DNA from: Streptomyces sp. ISL-10 | GTDB taxonomy: Bacteria; Actinomycetota; Actinomycetes; Streptomycetales; Streptomycetaceae | NCBI RefSeq assembly: GCF_018614575.1 | Contig: NZ_JAGGOJ010000008.1 | Coordinates: 124,001 to 188,000, forward strand | Length of the DNA: 64,000 nucleotides | Reading direction: 5' to 3' | Shown here: positions 9,626 through 17,659 of the stretch, piece by piece | Layout: every line of letters begins with the position of its first letter | How positions within the stretch are numbered: position 1 is the first letter of the stretch | The notes under the pieces: generated by a model | Database searches by the model: none | Told to the model about the DNA's origin: nothing | The model's input: the letters and a program-made list of their open reading frames with translations, nothing else | Position numbers and translations under genes: made by a program

Positions 9626-10458
9626 CCCGTCCCTCCACGGTGGGCCATCGGCCGCCCGCGACCGGTCCCTGGCTCTTCGACGGGCCGAGGGGCACCCGCC
9701 CGGACGCCCGCCCGGCACGACAGGGCGCGGACGGCGCTCTTCCGCAGGCCGTCCTGTTCGACCGGGACGGCACGCTCGTCACCGATGTGCCCTACAACGG
9801 CGACCCGGCCCGGGTGGCACCCATGCCGTCCGCGCCGGAAGCCGTCGCCGCCGTACGCCTTCTGGGCATACCGGTGGGTGTGGTCAGCAACCAGTCGGGC
9901 GTCGCCCGGGGTCTGCTGACCCGGCATCAGGTCGAGTCCGTGCAAGACCGGATGGACGCGCTCTTCGGCCCTTTCGAGGTGTGGGCGGTCTGCCCCCACG
10001 GACGGGAGGACGGCTGCGGCTGCCGCAAACCGGCGCCGGGCCTGGTGCTCGCCGCCTGTGAGCGGCTCGGTGCCTCGCCCGAACGCACCGTCGTCATCGG
10101 CGACATCGGCTCGGACGTCGCGGCCGCCCGCGCCGCCGGGGCCCGCGGTGTACTGGTGCCGACCTCGGCGACGCGGCCCGAGGAGGTCGCGGCGGCCGAC
10201 GAGACGGCCGCCGATCTGCTCCAGGCCGTGCGCCTGGTGCTCGGACTGACGCAAACGGTGGCAGCCGGGACGGTCACCGGCTGGACTGCCGCCGAGGGAG
10301 CCGCGACCGATCGAGTCCTGGAAGGCCCCGCCCGCACCGAGGGGGCCGCAACCGAGGGGGCCCTCGGGAGCCCGGCCGCCACCGGGAGAGCCCTCGGCGG
10401 CCCGGCTCCCACCGACCCGGCGGCCACGACGCCCCGTTCACCGGGAGGCCGGCGATGA
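9622..10458 (+). CDS. D-glycero-D-manno-heptose bisphosphate phosphatase-like HAD enzyme
   Basis: A 278-residue HAD-superfamily protein. It has the catalytic LFDRDGTLVTDVPYNGDP (DxD nucleophile, about residue 48), SNQSGVARG, a GmhB-type zinc loop CPHGREDGCGCRKPAPG with Cys-His-Cys-Cys ligands (about residue 130), and IGDIGSDVAAARAAG. This is the GmhB pattern: removal of the C7 phosphate from heptose 1,7-bisphosphate. The last 65 or so residues are an extra low-complexity tail rich in Gly, Ala, Thr and Pro with imperfect repeats (EGPA, EGAAT, GGPAPT), absent from typical GmhB. Coupled by ATGA overlaps on both sides; works with the isomerase and kinase at 13853-15888. Confidence 0.82.
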   Translation: MTRPSTVGHRPPATGPWLFDGPRGTRPDARPARQGADGALPQAVLFDRDGTLVTDVPYNGDPARVAPMPSAPEAVAAVRLLGIPVGVVSNQSGVARGLLTRHQVESVQDRMDALFGPFEVWAVCPHGREDGCGCRKPAPGLVLAACERLGASPERTVVIGDIGSDVAAARAAGARGVLVPTSATRPEEVAAADETAADLLQAVRLVLGLTQTVAAGTVTGWTAAEGAATDRVLEGPARTEGAATEGALGSPAATGRALGGPAPTDPAATTPRSPGGRR

Positions 10459-11549
10459 CGGCCCCCCGGACCCTCGTCGTCCGCCTCGACAGCGCCGGTG
10501 ACGTCCTCCTCGCAGGACCGGCCGTGCGGGCCGTGGCAGCGGGCTCGTCGCACACCGCCGTGCTCTGCGGACCGCTGGGCGAGCAGGCCGCGCGGCTGCT
10601 GCCGGGCGTGGACGAGGTACTGGTGTACGACGCGCCGTGGGTCGGTCTCGAACCGGCGCCCGTCTCGGGGGAGGAGACCCGCAAGCTGCTGGCGGCGCTG
10701 TCCTGCGGCCGCTTCGACCGCGCCCTCGTCCTCGTCTCCTACCACCAGAGCCCGCTGCCCGTCGCCCTGCTGCTCAAGCTCGGTGGTGTCCGCTGGACCG
10801 CGGCCGACAGCGAGGACTACCCCGGCGCCCTGCTGGACCTGCGACACCACCGGCTCCCGGGCCGCCACGAGGCCGAGGCCGCGCTCGACCTGGCACGGGA
10901 CGCCGGCTTCCCCCTGCCCCCGGCCGACCCCGGGGCACTGCGCATCTGCGACCCGCCCGTCACCACCCATCTGACCGGACCGGACCCGTACGTCGTGCTC
11001 CACCCCGGGGCGGCGGTACCGGCCCGCACCTGGAGCGCCGAGCGGGCGGCCCGGGCCGTGGCCGCCCTCACCGCCGAGGGACACCGCGTCGTCGTCACCG
11101 GCGGCGCGGGGGAGAAGGAGCTCACCGCGCGCGTCGCCGGCGAGCACGCCCTCGACCTCGGCGGCGCCACCGATCTGCACCACCTCGCGGGGGTCCTCGC
11201 CAGGGCCCGCGTCGCCGTGGTCGGCAACACCGGCCCCGCGCACCTCGCCGCCGCCGTGGGGACGCCCGTGGCCTGCCTGTTCGCGCCGGTGGTGCCGGCC
11301 GAGCGCTGGCGCCCGTACGGCGTCCCGCACGTGCTGCTCGGCGACCAGCACGCGCCGTGTGCGGGGAGCAGAGCCCGCCGCTGCCCGGTCCCGGGTCATC
11401 CCTGCCTCGACGCGGTGACCGACAGCGCGGTGCTCGCCGCCGTCGCCGCACTGGGCGGCGGCACGGACACCGAGGCGGCTCCGGCCGGGGCGGGCAGCGC
11501 GCCCGTGCTGGGCCGGGCATCGGGAACAGAACGAGGAGCGAGCGTATGA
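10455..11549 (+). CDS. Family 9 glycosyltransferase (heptosyltransferase-like)
   Basis: A 364-residue GT-B enzyme. The N-terminus RTLVVRLDSAGDVLLAGPAV is the usual GT9 opening with the catalytic Asp, and the C-terminal donor site has VVLHPGAAVPARTW, VVVTGGAGEKEL and VVGNTGPAHLAAAVGTPV. GT9 enzymes use ADP-heptose or similar donors, which fits the heptose pathway genes in this operon. A C-terminal tail with several Cys and Arg plus a Gly/Ala extension follows the catalytic part. It starts at ATG 10455 inside the stop of the phosphatase gene. Confidence 0.85.
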   Translation: MTAPRTLVVRLDSAGDVLLAGPAVRAVAAGSSHTAVLCGPLGEQAARLLPGVDEVLVYDAPWVGLEPAPVSGEETRKLLAALSCGRFDRALVLVSYHQSPLPVALLLKLGGVRWTAADSEDYPGALLDLRHHRLPGRHEAEAALDLARDAGFPLPPADPGALRICDPPVTTHLTGPDPYVVLHPGAAVPARTWSAERAARAVAALTAEGHRVVVTGGAGEKELTARVAGEHALDLGGATDLHHLAGVLARARVAVVGNTGPAHLAAAVGTPVACLFAPVVPAERWRPYGVPHVLLGDQHAPCAGSRARRCPVPGHPCLDAVTDSAVLAAVAALGGGTDTEAAPAGAGSAPVLGRASGTERGASV

Positions 11550-12511
11550 ACATCCTGCTGTGGCACGTTCACGGGTCCTGGACGACCGCGTTCGTCCAGG
11601 GGCCCCACACGTACCTCGTTCCCGTCACACCACGCCGCGACGCCGACGGCCTCGGCCGCGCCCGTACCTTCTCCTGGCCGGACTCGGTCCGGGAGGTGAC
11701 CCCGGAGGAGCTGAGGCGGACACCGGTCGACCTCGTCGTCCTCCAGCGCCCGCACGAACTCGGCCTGGCCGAACGCTGGCTGGGCGGGCGTCGCCCCGGC
11801 CACGATGTGCCCGCCGTCTACCTGGAGCACAACGCCCCGGACGGCGGCGTCCCCGAAACGCGGCATCCCATCGCCGACCGCGACGACCTGACCCTCGTCC
11901 ATGTCACCCATTTCAACCGGCTGTTCTGGGACAACGGCTCCACCCGCACCGAGGTCATCGAACACGGCATCGTCGATCCAGGGCACCGGTACACCGGCCG
12001 GCTGGCCCGGGCGGCGGTTGTCGTCAACGAGCCGGTCCGGCGCGGCCGTTACACCGGAACGGACCTGCTGCCGGCCCTGTCGCAGGCGGCGCCGCTCGAC
12101 GTCTTCGGCATGCGAACCGAGGGCCTCGCCGCACATCTCGGTCTGGCCGAGGACAGGTGCCGCACGGCCGATCTGCCGCAGCGGGACCTGCACACGGCCC
12201 TTGCGGAGCGCCGGCTGTACCTGCATCCGGTGCGCTGGACCTCCCTGGGACTGTCCCTGCTGGAGGCCATGCACCTGGGCATGCCCGTCGTGGCGCTCGC
12301 CACCACCGAGGCGGTGGAGGCGGTCCCGCCGGGCACCGGCACGCTGTCGACCCGGCCCGAGGTACTCGCCCGGGCCGCCCGCCGCTATCTGGCCGAACCG
12401 GAAGCCGCGGCCGAGGACGGCGCGCGTGCCCGCCAGGCGGCCCTCGAACGCTACGGGCTCAAACGCTTCCTGACCGACTGGGAGCGACTGATCACGGAGG
12501 TGCGCTCATGA
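11546..12511 (+). CDS. GT-B glycosyltransferase with a GT4-like C-terminal half
   Basis: A 321-residue protein starting MNILLWHVHGSWTTAFVQG. The first half carries VVLQRPHE and the LEHNAPDGGVPET segment; the second half has the donor-site pattern LHPVRWTSLGLSLLEAMHLG followed by PVVALATTEAVEAVP, matching the E-x7-E region of family 4/1 enzymes. It is shorter than a typical 370-410-residue GT4. Start/stop overlaps couple it to both neighbours. Donor and acceptor are unknown; it most likely adds one residue of the cluster's glycan. Confidence 0.75.
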   Translation: MNILLWHVHGSWTTAFVQGPHTYLVPVTPRRDADGLGRARTFSWPDSVREVTPEELRRTPVDLVVLQRPHELGLAERWLGGRRPGHDVPAVYLEHNAPDGGVPETRHPIADRDDLTLVHVTHFNRLFWDNGSTRTEVIEHGIVDPGHRYTGRLARAAVVVNEPVRRGRYTGTDLLPALSQAAPLDVFGMRTEGLAAHLGLAEDRCRTADLPQRDLHTALAERRLYLHPVRWTSLGLSLLEAMHLGMPVVALATTEAVEAVPPGTGTLSTRPEVLARAARRYLAEPEAAAEDGARARQAALERYGLKRFLTDWERLITEVRS

Positions 12512-13752
12512 CATCCCTCGGCCCTGTCCCCGTCGGGACCCTGTCGATCGCGCTCGTCTCCGAACACGCCAGCCCCCTCGCCACGCTGGGCGGCGTCGAC
12601 GCGGGCGGACAGAACGTGCATGTCGCGCGCCTCGCGGGCGCACTCGCCGACCGGGGCCACATGGTCACGGTCTACACCCGCAAGGACGCGCCCGACCTCC
12701 CACAACGCGTCAGGCTGCGCGACGGCGTCGAAGTGCACCATGTGCCCGCGGGACCGCAAGAGAGCATCCCCAAGGACGAACTCCTGCCCCATGTGCTCGC
12801 GTTCGGCCGCTACCTGGCCCGCGAGTGGCAGGCGTGCCCGCCCGACCTGGTGCACGCGCACTTCTGGATGTCCGGCCTCGCCTCCTTGGAAGCGATGGCC
12901 GAACTACGTCTGCCGCTGCTGCAGACGTTTCACGCACTCGGCACGGTCAAGCGACGCCATCAGAGGCAGGCCGACACGAGCCCGCCGGCGCGCATCGCCT
13001 GCGAGAAGGAAGTCGGCCTGGGATGCGACCGGGTCATCGCCACCTGCCGCGACGAAGTCGTCGAGCTGGGCAGGATGGGCATCCCGGCCCATCGCATCAG
13101 CGTCGTGCCGTGCGGCGTCGACACCGAGCATTTCACCCCGACCGGGCCGGTCGCCGAGCGGGGCCCGTACCGCTACCGGCTGCTGCACCTGGGCCGCCTC
13201 GTCCCCCGCAAGGGCGCGGCGGTCTCCCTCACCGCCCTGACCATGCTGCCCGACGCCGAACTCGTGGTGGTCGGCGGCCCGGCGGCGGACCGGCTCGACG
13301 ACGACCCGGAGGTCCGCCGGCTGCGGCACCTCGCGGACTCGGCCGGAGTCGCCGACCGGCTCCGTTTCACCGGGGGCGTCCCTTCGCAGGACATCCCACC
13401 GCTGATACGGAGCGCCGACGTGGTGCTGTGCCCCGCGGACTACGAACCGTTCGGCATCGTGCCCCTGGAGGCGATGGCCTGCGGCAAGCCGGTCGTCGCC
13501 AGCGCGGTCGGCGGCCAGCTCGACACCGTGGCCGACCCGGCGACGGGCAGGCTGGTGCCCCCCGGCTCACCGGAGGCCCTCGCTCGAGCCGTCGCCGATC
13601 TGCTCGCCGACCCGGCGCTGCGCGAGGCGTGCGGGGCGGCCGGCCGGCGCCGCGTCCTCAGTCGCTACGGCTGGCCCAGAGTCGCCGCGGCCACCGAGAC
13701 GGTGTACAGCGCGGTGCTCACCGCCCAGTACGCCGTGACAGGAGCGACCTAG
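12508..13752 (+). CDS. Family 4 glycosyltransferase (SqdX/sucrose-phosphate-synthase-like)
   Basis: A 414-residue GT-B enzyme. The N-terminal LGGVDAGGQNVHVARLAGAL is the GG(A)xxN/H donor-loop motif of the GT4 sucrose-synthase-like branch; VHAHFWMSG follows, then SVVPCGVDTEHF, HLGRLVPRKGA, and the donor pocket PADYEPFGIVPLEAMACGKP. The full length and every family landmark are present, so it should be active. Its start overlaps the previous stop. It ends the first co-transcribed block; the next gene begins 100 bp on after an AAGGAGG near 13800. Confidence 0.88.
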   Translation: MTSLGPVPVGTLSIALVSEHASPLATLGGVDAGGQNVHVARLAGALADRGHMVTVYTRKDAPDLPQRVRLRDGVEVHHVPAGPQESIPKDELLPHVLAFGRYLAREWQACPPDLVHAHFWMSGLASLEAMAELRLPLLQTFHALGTVKRRHQRQADTSPPARIACEKEVGLGCDRVIATCRDEVVELGRMGIPAHRISVVPCGVDTEHFTPTGPVAERGPYRYRLLHLGRLVPRKGAAVSLTALTMLPDAELVVVGGPAADRLDDDPEVRRLRHLADSAGVADRLRFTGGVPSQDIPPLIRSADVVLCPADYEPFGIVPLEAMACGKPVVASAVGGQLDTVADPATGRLVPPGSPEALARAVADLLADPALREACGAAGRRRVLSRYGWPRVAAATETVYSAVLTAQYAVTGAT

Positions 13753-13852
13753 CGATCTGAGACGAACGCCGTCCGAACCATCGCGCAGCACCGATGCCCG
13801 AAGGAGGTGCGGGCCCGGCCGTCACCCGTCAGACGCGCCGCTCCCGACCACG

Positions 13853-14485
13853 ATGAGCGAACACCTTGCACTCCAGGACGCGCACAGGCACTGCCAGTCG
13901 CTGCAGGACGCGCTGGGCCGCTTCCGCCGGCACGGCATCCACCGGATCGCGGACTGGGCCGGGCACCTCGCCGAGGTCCTCCCCGCCGGCGGCCGTCTGC
14001 TGGCCGCGGGCAACGGCGGCAGCGCCGCCCAGGCCCAGCACCTGACCGCCGAGCTCGTGGGACGCTACCGGCACGAACGCCCCGCCTTCTCGGCCATCTC
14101 CCTGCACGCCGAGACGTCCAGCGTGACCGCCATCGGCAACGACTACGGGTTCGAGCAGGTCTACTCCCGGCAGGTGTCCGCGCACGGGCGCCGCGGGGAC
14201 GTCCTCGTCCTGCTGTCGACATCGGGGCGCAGCGCCAACCTGATCTCCGCCGCCGTGACTGGCCGGGCGGCTGGACTGCGGGTCTGGGCGATGACCGGGC
14301 CCGGACCCAACCCGCTGGCCGAGGCCGCCCACGACGCGCTGTGCATCGACGCGTCCTCCACGGCGACCGTGCAGGAGGCCCACCTGGTCGCCGTGCACCT
14401 GCTCTGCGAATGCTTCGACGCGGCGGCGTCCGTCGCCGCGACGGTCATCGAACGGCCCGTAGCGGTGCACCGGAGCATGCCGTGA
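13853..14485 (+). CDS. gmhA: Sedoheptulose-7-phosphate isomerase (GmhA-like, SIS domain)
   Basis: A 210-residue SIS-domain protein with the GmhA signatures AAGNGGSAAQAQHLTAELVG (about residues 50-70), LSTSGRSANLI and a C-terminal helix with VQEAHLVAVHLLCE supplying the catalytic Glu/His. It converts sedoheptulose 7-phosphate to D-glycero-D-manno-heptose 7-phosphate, the first step of activated-heptose synthesis. It overlaps the kinase/nucleotidyltransferase gene by four bases. No good ribosome site lies right before the ATG; an AAGGAGG is about 45 bases upstream, so the start is slightly uncertain. Confidence 0.87.
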   Translation: MSEHLALQDAHRHCQSLQDALGRFRRHGIHRIADWAGHLAEVLPAGGRLLAAGNGGSAAQAQHLTAELVGRYRHERPAFSAISLHAETSSVTAIGNDYGFEQVYSRQVSAHGRRGDVLVLLSTSGRSANLISAAVTGRAAGLRVWAMTGPGPNPLAEAAHDALCIDASSTATVQEAHLVAVHLLCECFDAAASVAATVIERPVAVHRSMP

Positions 14486-15888
14486 CGGGGCCAAGGCCGC
14501 TCGTGGTCGTCGGAGACGTCGTGCTGGACGAGGACATCGACGGCGTCGCCACCCGACTGTCCCCGGACGCCCCCGCCCCTGTCGTCGACGTCACCGCCGA
14601 CCGGCAACGGCCCGGCGGCGCGGGGCTGGCCGCCGCGCTGGCCGCCCGAGGCGGGCGCGACGTGACGCTGGTGACCGCGCTCGGCGACGATCCGGCCAGC
14701 GATGTCGTACGAAGCGCTCTGCGGGAGCGCGTCCGGCTCGTGGAACTCCCGCTGGACGGCTCCCTTCCCGTGAAGACCCGGGTTCTGGCGAGCGGTCGCC
14801 CTCTGGTGCGCATCGACCGCGGCGGCGGCACGCCCGGTGCGCCGGACGCCGCCGTACGCGAGGTGCTGGAGCAGGCCCACGCCGTTCTCGTCGCCGACTA
14901 CGGACGGCACACGGTGCGTGCCCTGCGGACGGAACTGGCGGCGGCGGCGGCCCGCCGCGTGCCGCTGGTGTGGGACCCGCATCCACGCGGCGAGGCGCCG
15001 GTGCCCGGAGCGCGGATCGTCACACCCAACGCCGCGGAGACACGCGCACTCGGCGGCGACGGCGCGGGCGACTCGCTGCGTGCGCACGCCAAACGCGGAT
15101 CGGACCTGGCGGACCGGTGGCGGGCCGCGGCCGTCGCCGTGACCCTGGGCGAGCGCGGCGTCATGCTGACCCTGCCGGGCGGAGGCACCCCGATGCTCGT
15201 CCCGGCCCCCTACCGGGCCGACGGCGACCCCTGCGGCGCGGGCGACTGCTTCGCCGCGACGACAGCGGCGGCACTCGCCGACGGCGCCCTGCCGGAGGAG
15301 GCCGTGCAGCGCGCCGTGGCCGAGTCCGCCGCGTTCGTGGCGGCGGGCGGTGCCGGCAATCCGGCCCTGTGGCGCACCCCGCCCCCGGCCCGGCCCGCGC
15401 GAACCCGTGAAACGGACCCTTTCTCCCTGGCCCGCGAGGTGCGTGCCCGGGGCGGCACCGTCGTCGCCACAGGCGGCTGTTTCGACCTCCTGCACGCGGG
15501 ACACGTCGGGCTGCTGGAGAGCGCCCGGCGGATCGGCGACTGTCTCATCGTGTGCGTCAACTCCGACGCGTCCCTCGCCCGGCGCAAGGGCCCCGGGCGG
15601 CCGCTCAACCACCTGGCGGACCGCGTCCGGGTCCTGGCCGCCCTCGGCAGTGTGGACGCGGTCGCGGTCTTCGACGAGGACACCCCGGCGGCGCTGCTGA
15701 GCACACTGCGCCCCGATGTGTGGGTCAAGGGCGGCGACTACGCGGTCGAGGACCTGCCCGAGGCGGAGGTCCTGCGGGCCTGGGGCGGCCAGGCGGTCGT
15801 CCTGCCCTATCTCGACGGCCGGTCGACCACCCTGCTGGCCCGCCGCGCGGCGGAGGCCGCCGTACGGTCCGGCCCGTCGCCTGCCTGA
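14482..15888 (+). CDS. hldE: Bifunctional heptose-7-phosphate kinase / heptose-1-phosphate nucleotidyltransferase
   Basis: A 468-residue fusion of the HldE (RfaE) type. Residues about 5-300 are a PfkB/ribokinase domain (VVGDVVLDEDIDG, RPGGAGLAAALAA, and the catalytic GAGDCFAATTAAALADG). Residues about 325-468 are a nucleotidyltransferase with GGCFDLLHAGHVGLLESA containing the HxGH motif, and WVKGGDYAVEDLPE. Both domains look intact. It starts with GTG inside the stop codon of the isomerase gene. With the isomerase and the phosphatase it would make ADP-D-glycero-beta-D-manno-heptose, if ATP is the nucleotide used. Confidence 0.88.
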   Translation: MTGPRPLVVVGDVVLDEDIDGVATRLSPDAPAPVVDVTADRQRPGGAGLAAALAARGGRDVTLVTALGDDPASDVVRSALRERVRLVELPLDGSLPVKTRVLASGRPLVRIDRGGGTPGAPDAAVREVLEQAHAVLVADYGRHTVRALRTELAAAAARRVPLVWDPHPRGEAPVPGARIVTPNAAETRALGGDGAGDSLRAHAKRGSDLADRWRAAAVAVTLGERGVMLTLPGGGTPMLVPAPYRADGDPCGAGDCFAATTAAALADGALPEEAVQRAVAESAAFVAAGGAGNPALWRTPPPARPARTRETDPFSLAREVRARGGTVVATGGCFDLLHAGHVGLLESARRIGDCLIVCVNSDASLARRKGPGRPLNHLADRVRVLAALGSVDAVAVFDEDTPAALLSTLRPDVWVKGGDYAVEDLPEAEVLRAWGGQAVVLPYLDGRSTTLLARRAAEAAVRSGPSPA

Positions 15889-15934
15889 CGTTCCCCGTCA
15901 GCGCCTTCGCCGACCTGAGAGAGGTGTCCGTGCC

Positions 15935-16999
15935 GTGAGCACATCCGCCCGTACCGCCCCCCACAGCGACGGCGACGGCACGGCGGCGCCCCGGCCGCGC
16001 CTGCTGGTGCTGCGCGCACTCGGCCTCGGCGATCTGCTGACGGCGGTGCCCGCGCTGCGAGCGCTGCGCCGGCACCTGCCCGGCCACGACCTCGTTCTCG
16101 CCGCCCCCGGGAGGCTGTCGGCGGCGGCCGCCGCCACCGGCCTGGTGGACCGCTTGCTGCCGACCACGGCGGCCGGACGGGAGGTGCCCGGCGAACTGGC
16201 CTGGAGCGGACCGGAACCCGACGTCGCCGCCGACCTGCACGGCAACGGCCCACCGAGCCACCTGCTGCTCCAGCGGCTGCGCCCCGGCCGCCTGTTCGCC
16301 TACGCACACCCCGAAACGCCCGGCATCCAGGGCCCGGTGTGGCGGGAGGACGAGCACGAGCGGGCCCGGTGGTGCCGCCTGCTCGCCTGGTACGGCATCG
16401 CCGCGGACCCGGACGACGTGGCGATCCCGCCCGTCGCGGTCCCTTCCCCGGCCCCCGGCGCCGTCGTGGTGCACCCCGGTGCCGACGCGGGCGCCCGCCG
16501 CTGGCCGCCCGAGCGGTTCGCGGCGGTGGCGGGAGCGCTGCACCGCTCGGGTCATGATGTCGTGGTGACCGCGGGGGCGGGCGAGGGGCCGCTGGCACGG
16601 CGGGTGGCGTCGGAGGCGGGCCTGCCGACCGGCGCGGTGCTCGGCGGCAGGGAGGACGTCCCGTTCGAGCGGCTCGCCGCGCTCGTGGGGCAGGCGCGGT
16701 GCGTGGTGGTGGGCGACACCGGGCTCGCCCACCTCGCGACGGCGCTCGGCACGCCGTCCGTCGTCCTGTTCGGCCCGGTCTCACCCAGGCTGTGGGGGCC
16801 GCCGCCCGTGGCCCGGCACCGGGTGCTGTGGCATCCCGGCGGCGACGACTCACCCCGTCCGGGGGACGCGCACGGACCGATGCCGGACGAACGGCTGCTG
16901 AGGATCGCCGTCGACGAGGTCGTCGACGCGGTCCGCACCCTTCCGCAGCCAGCCCCGGCCCGCCCGCGCGTCCGGCCCGCCGGTTCCCGCAGGAGATGA
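15935..16999 (+). CDS. Second family 9 glycosyltransferase (heptosyltransferase-like)
   Basis: A 354-residue GT-B protein with the GT9 opening RLLVLRALGLGDLLTAVPAL, the DLHGNGPPSHLLL segment, VVVHPGADAGARRWPPERFA, VVTAGAGEGPLARRV and the donor-site GDTGLAHLATALGTPSVVLFG. It is a paralogue of the enzyme at 10455, so the glycan may hold two heptose-type residues. The GTG at 15935 is preceded by GAGAGAGG; the open frame upstream is shadow. It is the last gene of the cluster, followed by a terminator-like hairpin. Confidence 0.85.
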   Translation: MSTSARTAPHSDGDGTAAPRPRLLVLRALGLGDLLTAVPALRALRRHLPGHDLVLAAPGRLSAAAAATGLVDRLLPTTAAGREVPGELAWSGPEPDVAADLHGNGPPSHLLLQRLRPGRLFAYAHPETPGIQGPVWREDEHERARWCRLLAWYGIAADPDDVAIPPVAVPSPAPGAVVVHPGADAGARRWPPERFAAVAGALHRSGHDVVVTAGAGEGPLARRVASEAGLPTGAVLGGREDVPFERLAALVGQARCVVVGDTGLAHLATALGTPSVVLFGPVSPRLWGPPPVARHRVLWHPGGDDSPRPGDAHGPMPDERLLRIAVDEVVDAVRTLPQPAPARPRVRPAGSRRR

Positions 17000-17009
17000 T
17001 GCGTACGGC

Positions 17010-17038
17010 GGACCGGAGTTGGATGGATCACCCGGTCC
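17010..17038. terminator. Bidirectional terminator between convergent genes
   Basis: GGACCGG (17010-17016) pairs with CCGGTCC (17032-17038) across a 15-base loop and is followed on the plus strand by TTTTCC. It lies between the end of the glycan cluster and the end of the minus-strand gene at 17050. Confidence 0.5.
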
Positions 17039-17049
17039 TTTTCCTGCGG

Positions 17050-17547
17050 TCAGGGGTCCACGCGATACGTCACGTAGTAGAACGAGCCTTCGACATCCGA
17101 CGAGGCGACTTGGGCGACGTGCCCCCGGCCCGTGTCGTCCTTCTCGATCCTGATCGTGCCCAGCGGATCGTCGTCGTTCAGGAATGAGTCTCTCTCCCAG
17201 AGGGTCAGCGACATGGAGAAGTCGAAGGGGATCGCGATGGAGGGGTGCGCCACCTGGCCCTTGTTCAAGTCGCGAGTCTCTCCGTTGCCCGGCCACACCG
17301 AGTTGGCCAGACCGCTCGAGTCGTTGACGGTGAGGTAGACGTTGTCCGGGTCCGCCTGGACCTCGTCCAGGGCCTGCACCAGCCCGGGAATGGCCTTGAC
17401 GGTTGCTGCCACCGCCTGGCCGGCCTCGTCGATGAAGATCTTCTCGAAGCCTGAGAGCAGACCTTTCACGTGCGGGGTGAGATGGCCGAAGTCCGTACCG
17501 GTGGCCGGCTTCAAGCACCAGAGCTCAACTACGTTGGTGGTGGGCAT
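17050..17547 (-). CDS. Small protein with a C2-like beta-sandwich C-terminus
   Basis: A 165-residue acidic protein with no signal peptide or TM segment. The second half looks like a C2-type beta-sandwich: LTVNDSSGL, then SMSLTLWERDSFLNDDDPLG with clustered Asp that could bind Ca2+, then TIRIEKDDTG and a final FYYVTYRVDP strand. I do not recognise the N-terminal half (about 80 residues). Ribosome site AAGGAGAAG lies 7 bases before ATG 17547. It is 112 bp downstream of the lysozyme-like gene on the same strand, so the two are probably co-expressed. GC content is lower than in the neighbouring glycan genes. Function unknown. Confidence 0.6.
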   Translation of the reverse strand: MPTTNVVELWCLKPATGTDFGHLTPHVKGLLSGFEKIFIDEAGQAVAATVKAIPGLVQALDEVQADPDNVYLTVNDSSGLANSVWPGNGETRDLNKGQVAHPSIAIPFDFSMSLTLWERDSFLNDDDPLGTIRIEKDDTGRGHVAQVASSDVEGSFYYVTYRVDP

Positions 17548-17659
17548 GTTGCTTCTCCTTAGTTCCCCAGGTCGTCGACAACTTCGGCGAACACCGGAGC
17601 TGTTCCTGGGTGTCGTGTCCGGACTTCGGACTGACCCTGGTCACGTACGCTGCCGCCGG

